A stretch of DNA of 64,000 bases, taken from contig JBEAMJ010000028.1 of the NCBI GenBank assembly GCA_041166025.1, positions 207,942 through 271,941 of the forward strand, written 5' to 3'. Below the pieces are notes generated by a model. It ran no database searches and had not been told where the DNA came from. It was given only the letters and a program-made list of their open reading frames with translations. Numbering within the stretch: position 1 is the first letter of the stretch; each line of letters begins with the position of its first letter. A program made the position numbers and the translations under genes. The DNA is from UBA7672 sp041166025 (lineage in GTDB: Bacteria > Pseudomonadota > Alphaproteobacteria > Caulobacterales > Hyphomonadaceae). This document shows positions 17,532 to 26,552 of this stretch, in pieces.

Positions 17532-17557
17532 GCCGGCGCATCTCCCGATGCGCCGGC
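17532..17557 (+). terminator. strong stem-loop between rplY and pth
   Basis: GCCGGCGCATC and GATGCGCCGGC pair perfectly (11 pairs) around TCCC, ten bases after the rplY stop. There is only a weak T run (ATTCTT), so it may be a partial terminator or an mRNA-stabilising hairpin within the operon. Confidence 0.6.
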
Positions 17558-17578
17558 GCATTCTTCAGGACGGCTCTG

Positions 17579-18208
17579 ATGCTGCTCATCGTGGGCCTTG
17601 GAAATCCTGGCGCGAAATACGCCGGCAACCGTCACAACATCGGCTTCATGGCTGTGGATCGCTTTGCGACGAAGCACGGCTTCGGGCCCTGGCGGGCGCG
17701 CTTTCAGGGCGAGGTCGCCGAAGGCGCGCTGACGGCGGACAATGGCACGAAGGTCAAGGCCCTGTTGCTCAAGCCGCAGACCTTCATGAACAATTCCGGT
17801 CACTCCGTCGGCGAGGCGATGCGCTTCCACAAGATCACGCCGGCCAACACCGTGGTGTTCTATGACGAGATCGATCTTGCTCCGGGTCGATTCCGCATGA
17901 AAACCGCAGGAGGCGCGGCCGGCCACAACGGGATCCGCTCGATCATCGCGCAGGCGGACCCCAATGTGCGCCGGGCCCGCATGGGCGTTGGGCACCCCGG
18001 CGTGAAGGAACTGGTGCACGCGCATGTACTCTCGGACTTCGCCAAAGCCGAGATGCCGTGGGTCAACGCACTCATCGACGCCTGCGCCGAGGCGCTGCCA
18101 CTTCTGCTCGCCAACAATGACGACAAGTACCAGACCGAAGTGATGCGGCTTGCACCTGCGCCGAAGGCAGACCCACGCAAGCCTCCTGCCGACAAGGAAA
18201 AAGACTGA
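17579..18208 (+). CDS. pth: peptidyl-tRNA hydrolase
   Basis: Pth cleaves peptidyl-tRNAs released from stalled ribosomes. The 209-residue protein starts MLLIVGLGNPGAKYAGNRHNIG with the catalytic His19-Asn20 pair, and has KPQTFMNNSG, YDEIDLAPGR, GGAAGHNGIRSI and RMGVGHPG as in the family. The C-terminal ~20 residues are Lys/Pro-rich. Its TGA overlaps the ychF ATG, so the two are coupled. Confidence 0.97.
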   Translation: MLLIVGLGNPGAKYAGNRHNIGFMAVDRFATKHGFGPWRARFQGEVAEGALTADNGTKVKALLLKPQTFMNNSGHSVGEAMRFHKITPANTVVFYDEIDLAPGRFRMKTAGGAAGHNGIRSIIAQADPNVRRARMGVGHPGVKELVHAHVLSDFAKAEMPWVNALIDACAEALPLLLANNDDKYQTEVMRLAPAPKADPRKPPADKEKD

Positions 18209-19305
18209 TGGGCTTCAAGGCCGGTATCGTTGGGCTGCCGAATGTCGGCAAGTCGACCCTGTTCAACGCCCTGACCCGCACGGCCGCGGCGCAGGCGGCG
18301 AACTATCCGTTCTGCACGATCGAGCCCAATGTCGGCGACGTTGCGATGCCGGAGCCGCGCCTCGACGTGCTGGCCAAGATCGCCGGATCGAAGGAGATCA
18401 TCCCGACCCGCATGAATTTTGTCGATATCGCGGGCCTGGTCAAAGGCGCAAGCAAGGGCGAAGGCCTCGGCAACCAGTTCCTCGCGACAATCCGGGAAGT
18501 GGATGCTGTCGCGTATGTGCTGCGATGCTTCGAAGATGATGACATCACGCACGTCTCCGGTCGGATCGATCCGCTTGCGGATTTCGAAGTTGTCGAGACC
18601 GAGCTGATGCTGGCCGACATGGAGTCGCTGGAGAAGCGCAAGCAGAATGTCGAGAAAAAGGCCAAGGGGGGCGACAAGGAAGCGATCCAGACTCTCGCGC
18701 TGATCGGCAAGGCGCTCGAACAGCTCAACGCCGGCAAGCCTGCGCGCCGCGCTACGATCGCGCCTGAGGATGTAAAGGCCTGGAAGATGCTTCAGCTTCT
18801 GACATCAAAGCCGGTATTCTACATCTGCAATGTCGATGAAGGCTCCGCCGGAACCGGCAACAAGTTCTCTGACGCCGTTGTGGCGCATGCAAAGGCCGAA
18901 GGTTCGGCCGCTGTTGTGATCTCGGCGAAGATCGAAAGCGAAGTCGCAGTGCTGTCCGACGAGGAGCAGAAGGAGTTCCTGGAGAGTCTTGGGCTCGAGG
19001 AACCGGGTCTCAACCGCGTGATCCGCGCAGGGTACGAACTCCTCGGCCTGCAGACCTACTTCACTGTCGGCCCGAAAGAGGCGCGCGCCTGGACGATCAG
19101 GAAAGGCACGACTGCGCCGCAGGCCGCCGGCGTCATCCATGGCGACTTCGAGAAGGGCTTCATCAAGGCCGAGACGATCGCCTACGCCGACTTCGTGAAG
19201 TACAACGGCGAACAGGGTGCCAAGGAAGCGGGCAAAGCCCGACAGGAAGGCAAGGACTACATCGTCCAGGACGGCGATGTCATGCACTTCCGGTTCAACG
19301 TGTAG
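18208..19305 (+). CDS. ychF: redox-regulated ribosome-binding GTPase/ATPase YchF
   Basis: YchF (OLA1 family) is a ribosome-associated P-loop NTPase that prefers ATP. The 365-residue protein has the G1 loop GLPNVGKSTLFNAL near residues 8-21, DIAGLVKGASKGEGLGNQFL, a coiled insert around 125-165, NVDE in place of NKxD, and a C-terminal TGS domain (TYFTVGPKEARAWT, DGDVMHFRFNV). It directly follows pth, a common arrangement. Confidence 0.98.
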   Translation: MGFKAGIVGLPNVGKSTLFNALTRTAAAQAANYPFCTIEPNVGDVAMPEPRLDVLAKIAGSKEIIPTRMNFVDIAGLVKGASKGEGLGNQFLATIREVDAVAYVLRCFEDDDITHVSGRIDPLADFEVVETELMLADMESLEKRKQNVEKKAKGGDKEAIQTLALIGKALEQLNAGKPARRATIAPEDVKAWKMLQLLTSKPVFYICNVDEGSAGTGNKFSDAVVAHAKAEGSAAVVISAKIESEVAVLSDEEQKEFLESLGLEEPGLNRVIRAGYELLGLQTYFTVGPKEARAWTIRKGTTAPQAAGVIHGDFEKGFIKAETIAYADFVKYNGEQGAKEAGKARQEGKDYIVQDGDVMHFRFNV

Positions 19306-19311
19306 CCGCTC

Positions 19312-22545
<3,234 letters not shown>

Positions 22546-22702
22546 GAAACCCCTCCGGCACCGGGCCGAACCATAGACCTGCCCCGCGATGAGACGAAAG
22601 GGGGCTCGCACCCTCAAATTTTGATGCCCCGCGCATGGCCGCGCCCTACCCAGCCGGACGGAACATCGCTACACCCGCCCGACCGAATGCGAGCTCCAGC
22701 CC

Positions 22703-23998
22703 TTGTCTGACGCCTCCTCCCCGTTGGCGACATCGCCGACCGTACGCCGCCTTGCGCTGCCTGAGTTCGTCGCCATGACGGCGATGCTCATGGCGCTCAA
22801 TGCGCTGGCGATCGACATCATGCTGCCGGCCCTGCCGCAGATGGCCGCATCCTTCGGCCTCACGCCGGCTCTTGCTCATCCCATCCAGTGCCCGGTGCCG
22901 CTTGATCCGAACACGAACGATCAGCAGTTGATCATTGTGGCCTACATGCTGGGCTTTGGCGTGTCGCAGCTAGTCTACGGGCCGCTGACCGACCGCTATG
23001 GCAGGCGCAGCGTGCTGTTCGTGTCGCTGCTCTGCTACAGCATCGCCGCGATCCTCTGCATCTATGCGCCGACCTTCGAGCTGCTGATCGCGGCGCGCGC
23101 CTTTATGGGCGCCAGCGCCGGCGGGAGCCGCGTGATCGCCGTCTCGGCCGCGCGTGATCTCTATGTCGGCCGGCAGATGGCAAAGGTGATGTCGCTGGTG
23201 ATGATCGTATTCATGGTGGCGCCAATCGTCGCGCCGTTCATCGGACAGATGATGCTGAACGCCGGCATGTCGTGGCACGGAATATTCTGGGGGCTGGCCG
23301 GCTTCGGGCTTGTCATGTTCGGCTGGGTGCTGGTCCGCCTGCCAGAAACGCTACCGCGCGAGCGCCGCGTGCCGTTCAACCCTCGCTCCATGCTGCGCAG
23401 TTACTGGCACGTGATCCGAACGCGCGAGGCGCTGGGTTATACGATCGCGTCGGGTTTCCTGTTCGGCGCGCTGATGAGTTACATCTCATCCTCCGAGCAG
23501 CTCTTTCACAACGTCTACCCAACAGGTGACCAGTTCCCGCTCTGGTTCGCCGGCGCGGCTATCGCGATGACCGCCTCCAACCTCATCAACTCCCGCATTG
23601 TCGAACGGCTCGGCATGCGGAAGATCTCACATACCGCCCTGATCGCGTTTGTTGTCGTCAGCGCCGTGCACGCGGCCTTCGCCCTCGCTGGGCCGGTCGA
23701 CTTCGCGATCTTCTACGGGTTGCTGCTAGCCGCCTTCCTCTGCATCGGCTTCCAGGGCCCCAACTACAATGCCATCGCCATGGAACGCCTCGGCGCGATC
23801 GCCGGGGCAGGCGCTGCGCTGATCGGCTTTGCATCGTCCTTCGTCTCCGCCTCGATCGGCGGGCTGATTGCGCGCCAGTTCGACTGCACGATCACGCCCA
23901 TTTTCGTGGGCCATTTCCTGCTTGGCGGGCTCGCCCTTTTCGTGATCTTCCTCACGGAGCGGGGCCGGCTCATGCAGTCCCACGCGCCCGGAGCCTGA
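22703..23998 (+). CDS. Bcr/CflA-type drug-resistance MFS transporter
   Basis: The 431-residue protein has about twelve membrane segments and the motifs of the Bcr/CflA drug:H+ antiporters: LAIDIMLPALPQMAASFG, then YGPLTDRYGRRSVL (the loop 2-3 signature), then RAFMGASAGG. A TTG at 22703 is the probable start because the first ATG is 72 bases in and would cut the first helix. The loop after the first helix is longer than usual. It is divergent from the amidohydrolase. Substrate unknown. Confidence 0.85.
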   Translation: MSDASSPLATSPTVRRLALPEFVAMTAMLMALNALAIDIMLPALPQMAASFGLTPALAHPIQCPVPLDPNTNDQQLIIVAYMLGFGVSQLVYGPLTDRYGRRSVLFVSLLCYSIAAILCIYAPTFELLIAARAFMGASAGGSRVIAVSAARDLYVGRQMAKVMSLVMIVFMVAPIVAPFIGQMMLNAGMSWHGIFWGLAGFGLVMFGWVLVRLPETLPRERRVPFNPRSMLRSYWHVIRTREALGYTIASGFLFGALMSYISSSEQLFHNVYPTGDQFPLWFAGAAIAMTASNLINSRIVERLGMRKISHTALIAFVVVSAVHAAFALAGPVDFAIFYGLLLAAFLCIGFQGPNYNAIAMERLGAIAGAGAALIGFASSFVSASIGGLIARQFDCTITPIFVGHFLLGGLALFVIFLTERGRLMQSHAPGA

Positions 23999-24022
23999 CC
24001 CTCCTTTCACGGCTGACATCCC

Positions 24023-24688
24023 ATGATCACCGTCCATCACCTGAACAATTCGCGATCCCAGCGCGTGCTGTGGCTGCTCGAGGAACTTGGCGCGATCTAC
24101 GAGGTCAGGCGCTACGAGCGTGATGCGAAGACAATGATGGCGCCGCGCGCCTTGAAGGACATTCATCCCCTCGGCAAGTCGCCGGTGATCACCGAAAATG
24201 GCACGACGATCGCCGAGACCGGCGCGATCATCGACTACCTTCTGGAGACCCATGGCGACGGCCGTTTCATTCCGAAGGCGGGAACGCCCGAGCGCCTGCG
24301 TTACACCTACTGGATGCACTACGCCGAAGGGTCAGCGATGACGCCCCTTCTGCTCAAGCTGGTGTTCAACGGCATTGCAGCGAATGCTCCAGGCCTGATG
24401 CGCGGTCTTGTGAAAGCCGTGATGCAGGCTGCCGAGCAGCGCGTCGCCGATCCTCAGATCGCACTGCACGTGAACTATTGGGACAAGGAGCTGTCCAAGT
24501 CGCGCTGGTTCGCCGGTGAGGAATTCTCGGCGGCCGACATCATGATGAGCTTTCCACTCGAAGCCGCCGCCTCGCGGGCTGGCGCGCGCTCACGGCCTAT
24601 GATCGCCAGCTTCCTAGACCGGATCCATTCGCGGCCTGCCTATGTTACTGCGCTCAAGAAGGGCGGTCCCTACGCCTACGCGAGCTGA
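24023..24688 (+). CDS. glutathione S-transferase family protein
   Basis: The 221-residue protein has the thioredoxin-like GST N-terminal domain (MITVHHLNNSRSQRVLWLLEE, HPLGKSPVITENG, IAETGAIIDYL) and an all-helical C-terminal domain (ADIMMSFPLEAA). The position usually holding Ser/Cys is Ser11/Ser13. It starts 25 bases after the MFS gene and may be in its transcript. The substrate cannot be told. Confidence 0.9.
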   Translation: MITVHHLNNSRSQRVLWLLEELGAIYEVRRYERDAKTMMAPRALKDIHPLGKSPVITENGTTIAETGAIIDYLLETHGDGRFIPKAGTPERLRYTYWMHYAEGSAMTPLLLKLVFNGIAANAPGLMRGLVKAVMQAAEQRVADPQIALHVNYWDKELSKSRWFAGEEFSAADIMMSFPLEAAASRAGARSRPMIASFLDRIHSRPAYVTALKKGGPYAYAS

Positions 24689-24691
24689 GGC

Positions 24692-25297
24692 GTGACCGCC
24701 AGCTTCGTCGAGTTCTTGATTGCATCCGTCGTGATGGAGATCACGCCGGGTCCCAATATGACCTGGCTCGCTCTCTTGGCCGCGCGTGAGGGTCGCAGCG
24801 CCGGGCTGATGGCCGTGGCCGGCATCGCAACAGGTCTCGCGCTGCTGGCGCTCGTCGCTGCATCAGGGGCGGCGACACTGATGGCGGCATGGCCGCCGCT
24901 CTACGAGGCGCTGCGCTGGGGCGGAGTGGCCTTTCTTCTCTACCTCGCCTGGGAAGCCTGGGTCGACGAACGAAAAGTCGGCCCAGCAATCAAGCATGGC
25001 CGGCATTTCCAGCGCGGCGTCATCGTCAACCTGCTCAACCCGAAGGCCGCAGCCGTGTTCGTCGTGATGATCCCCGGGTTTGCCGGCCCCGGCGCATCCA
25101 TCTTCGCGCTAGTCGCGATGACCGCATCCTATCTTGCCATCGCCACAGGCGCGCATCTTCTCATCGTCGCGTTCGCAGGATCGTTCGAGCGGGCGCTGGC
25201 AGACCCCGGACGCGAGGTGATCGTGCGCCGCATCTTCGCTCTGGCACTCGCAGGCGTTGCGCTGTGGTTCGCCCTCAGCAGCGCACGGCCGGATTGA
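24692..25297 (+). CDS. LysE family translocator
   Basis: The 201-residue membrane protein opens with the LysE/RhtB signature MEITPGPNMTWLALLAAREGRSAGL and has five or six hydrophobic segments, including LLNPKAAAVFVVMIPGF. Family members export amino acids or related solutes. It starts at GTG just after the GST gene, so the two are probably co-transcribed. A second member of the family is at 34106-34744. Confidence 0.88.
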   Translation: MTASFVEFLIASVVMEITPGPNMTWLALLAAREGRSAGLMAVAGIATGLALLALVAASGAATLMAAWPPLYEALRWGGVAFLLYLAWEAWVDERKVGPAIKHGRHFQRGVIVNLLNPKAAAVFVVMIPGFAGPGASIFALVAMTASYLAIATGAHLLIVAFAGSFERALADPGREVIVRRIFALALAGVALWFALSSARPD

Positions 25298-25325
25298 GCA
25301 TTCCTGAAAAACCTCCGCAAACTGC

Positions 25326-25354
25326 CTTGACGTCGCCACGATCCGCGACGATAT
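25326..25354 (+). promoter_or_regulatory. near-consensus promoter of a short transcription unit
   Basis: TTGACG and GATATC are separated by 17 bases, 29 bases after the LysE stop. A start point near 25361 would put the perfect stem CGCCGGAC/GTCCGGCG (about 25366-25388) at the very 5' end of the RNA. The unit ends at the terminator 25527-25561. Confidence 0.6.
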
Positions 25355-25406
25355 CCCGCTCCCTTCGCCGGACGATGGTGGTCCGGCGACAACCGAGAGC
25401 GCCGAC

Positions 25407-25499
25407 ATGCGATGCATGCTCGACAATCTGAAATGGGACGCCCCGTGGTTCGCACAGGGCTGCCCGTGCACGCGCTCCGGCGGAGGAGGAATGGCTTAG
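25407..25499 (+). CDS. possible 30-residue Cys-containing small protein
   Basis: An ATG preceded by GAGAG at seven bases opens 30 codons ending in TAG. The peptide (MRCMLDNLKWDAPWFAQG, then a C-P-C pair, a TRS step and four glycines) has three cysteines and two tryptophans. It sits inside a unit with its own promoter (25326) and terminator (25527-25561). I do not recognise a family. Alternatives are a regulatory leader peptide, or that the ~200-base transcript acts only as RNA and the frame is chance. Confidence 0.35.
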   Translation: MRCMLDNLKWDAPWFAQGCPCTRSGGGGMA

Positions 25500-25526
25500 G
25501 GCCACTCCACAGTTCGATCTTGTCGA

Positions 25527-25561
25527 ACCCCTCCCGAGCCCACGCTGCGGAGGGGTTTTTT
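25527..25561 (+). terminator. rho-independent terminator before the Y-RNA-like array
   Basis: ACCCCTCC pairs with GGAGGGGT around a 14-base loop and is followed by T5-6. It closes the short unit that begins at 25326 and separates it from the RNA array. A small GTTCGA/TCGAAC dyad lies just upstream at about 25511-25528. Confidence 0.85.
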
Positions 25562-25616
25562 GTTTTCCGCCCCTTCTCCAGCATCTGAACGGGAAACAGA
25601 GGAGAATTTTTCTTAC

Positions 25617-25684
25617 TCCAGGTGGTGAAGACGCGGATTCCTTCGTTTCGACAGCGCCAAAGACCGCATCAAACGCTCCCTGGA
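25617..25684 (+). ncRNA. Y-RNA-like module A (minimal)
   Basis: At 68 bases this is the shortest module. TCCAGG (25617-25622) pairs with CCTGGA (25679-25684). GGTGGTGAAG is at 25621-25630 and CTTCG at 25641-25645. There is no T-arm or D-arm sequence and no GTTCCCCG; the 3' side reads GCTCCCTGG instead. It may be a stem-only Y RNA or a decayed first copy. Confidence 0.55.
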
Positions 25685-25690
25685 AACCAT

Positions 25691-25889
25691 TGTCGGTGGT
25701 GAAGAGTACGGATACTTCGCTCCAAACGAGACCGCTCCGCCACAAAAGTGGTCGCGGTTCAACCGGCATCAGTTGCGTACCGTGGAGGCGCCCGCCGCAA
25801 TGGGCGTCGCGACGCGGGCTGCGGGCCGCGCTGGCAACAGCACTGCCTTGCGCAACGGTTGTCGTTTCCGTCTCGCCTGTTCCCCGACA
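25691..25889 (+). ncRNA. Y-RNA-like module B (degenerate T arm)
   Basis: The 199-base module is closed by TGTCGG (25691-25696) and CCGACA (25884-25889). The 5' motif is at 25695-25719 and the 3' motif TCTCGCCTGTTCCCCG at 25871-25886. A relic T arm (GTGGTCGCGGTTCAACCGGC, about 25748-25767) lines up with the intact T arm of module C, which has the same GTGGTCGC lead-in. No D arm is recognisable. About 100 GC-rich bases with other stems replace it. Confidence 0.65.
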
Positions 25890-25894
25890 TCCCC

Positions 25895-26061
25895 TTTGCC
25901 GAACGGTGGTGAAGAGGTCTGGTACTTCGCTCTTAACGACGTGGTCGCGGGTTCGACTCCCGCCAGGCAGAAATGCCTGTAGCTCAGCGGTAGAGCACGT
26001 GCTGCAAGGCCCTCGCGGGCCTGGTAGCGTTCCAGGTCTCGCCTGTTCCCCGTTCTGCAAA
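25895..26061 (+). ncRNA. Y-RNA-like module C with complete permuted tRNA-like domain
   Basis: The base stem pairs 25895-25906 with 26050-26061 over 12 positions with one mismatch. The 5' motif is at 25905-25929. Next come a perfect T arm (GCGGG-TTCGACT-CCCGC, 25947-25963), an acceptor-like stem CAGGCA/TGCCTG closed by a GAAA tetraloop (25964-25979), and a canonical D arm after TA (GCTC-AGCGGTA-GAGC, 25982-25996). The anticodon arm is absent, and the Y stem occupies its place. A hairpin GGCCC-TCGC-GGGCC follows, then TCTCGCCTGTTCCCCG at 26037-26052. Confidence 0.8.
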
Positions 26062-26067
26062 TCCACT

Positions 26068-26179
26068 TGGCGGTGGTGAAGGGACCGCGTTCTTCGCAAG
26101 GGCGAAATGCTGGCGTGGCCTCCACGCAGAGCGCGCTTCCTCCGCAAGGAGGGCCCGCGGGCCCGACTGTTCCCCGCCA
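26068..26179 (+). ncRNA. Y-RNA-like module D (no tRNA-like domain)
   Basis: The 112-base module is closed by TGGCGG (26068-26073) and CCGCCA (26174-26179). The 5' motif is at 26072-26096 and the 3' CTGTTCCCCG near 26167-26176. Where C and F have tRNA-like arms, D has two simple hairpins: GCGTGG-CCT-CCACGC, and CCTCC closed by a GCAA tetraloop. It looks like a Y RNA whose tRNA mimic was replaced. Confidence 0.65.
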
Positions 26180-26180
26180 T

Positions 26181-26329
26181 CCAGCATCAGCCGGTGGTCA
26201 AGGTTGCCGACACTTCGCCTGCAGCGCGGGAGTGGCGGGTTCGAAACCCGCCCGATCCAGCATCCCGGACCTGCAACTTGATGGTAAAGCGGCTTGCATT
26301 GGCCCGGGACGTTCCCCGACTGGACCTGG
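26181..26329 (+). ncRNA. Y-RNA-like module E (intact T arm, weakened D arm)
   Basis: CCAG-CAT-CAGCCGG (26181-26194) pairs with CCGACTG-GAC-CTGG (26316-26329) with a 3x3 internal loop and one mismatch. The 5' motif reads GGTGGTCAAG-N10-CTTCG (26193-26217), the only variant copy. A perfect T arm GCGGG-TTCGAAA-CCCGC lies at 26235-26251. A D-loop-like GATGGTA between CTT and AAG (26277-26289) may be a shortened D arm. GACGTTCCCCG at 26308-26318 is the 3' motif. Confidence 0.7.
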
Positions 26330-26373
26330 ACGACAACAAACCATTTCGTGCGTCGGCAACGATGCGCGAAGAC

Positions 26374-26522
26374 CAGGCCGGTCGGTGGTGAAGAGCACCG
26401 ATACTTCGCTTGGGGCGACGAGGACGCAGGTTCGAATCCTGCCGGGCCGACCAGCTGACGGCCCGTAGCTCAGCGGATAGAGCGCGTTTACGTGCGGTCT
26501 CGCATGTTCCCCGGCCGGCCTG
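26374..26522 (+). ncRNA. Y-RNA-like module F with complete permuted tRNA-like domain
   Basis: CAGGCCGG (26374-26381) pairs perfectly with CCGGCCTG (26515-26522), extended inward by three or four pairs. The 5' motif is at 26384-26408. A perfect T arm GCAGG-TTCGAAT-CCTGC lies at 26426-26442. The acceptor-like stem CGGGCC/GGCCCG (26443-26465) is closed by an 11-base loop that starts GACCA, reminiscent of a tRNA 3' end. The D arm GCTC-AGCGGATA-GAGC (26468-26483) follows TA. TCTCGCATGTTCCCCG is at 26498-26513. It ends 30 bases before the TROVE reading frame, so it lies in that gene's leader. Confidence 0.8.
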
Positions 26523-26552
26523 ACTTCTGGCGCAAAGATTGATGTAGAACTG

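Larger units (their letters stand above)
25617..26522 (+). ncRNA. tandem array of six Y-RNA-like modules (A-F)
   Basis: Six modules stand head to tail, 1-44 bases apart, between a terminator and a TROVE (Ro60) gene on the same strand. Each begins with GGTGGTGAAG (one GGTGGTCAAG), exactly ten variable bases, then CTTCG. Modules B-F end with GTTCCCCG. The outermost bases of every module pair with each other, so each folds as a unit with a base stem. Modules C and F hold a full T arm, a closed acceptor-like stem and a D arm, in that order. This is the arrangement known for YrlA-type bacterial Y RNAs, which bind Ro60 through the base stem. No internal promoter or terminator is evident, so one precursor RNA is likely. 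Y-RNA identity is inferred from layout and neighbour, not from a covariance search. Confidence 0.8.

Noticed and set aside
25695..26410. Modules B and F both read V-V-K-S-T-D-T-S-L, with only synonymous differences
   Set aside because: Other modules diverge in this reading (VVKTRIPSF, VVKGPRSSQ), there is no ribosome site or common downstream frame, and the tRNA-like arms are not coding. The agreement is probably chance plus RNA constraint.
25617..26522. CRISPR array
   Set aside because: The repeated part is 25 bases with a variable centre, the unit lengths run from 68 to 199 bases, there are no cas genes, and the units fold individually.
25895..26522. Ordinary tRNA genes or a tRNA cluster
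   Set aside because: The T arm precedes the D arm, no anticodon arm exists, the acceptor ends are joined by a loop, and no proper 3' end follows.
25361..26522. Two-piece (permuted) tmRNA
   Set aside because: Alphaproteobacteria do use permuted tmRNA, but I find no Ala-tRNA-like acceptor with G-U pair and no tag peptide ending in Ala-Ala. Six repeated modules beside TROVE do not fit.
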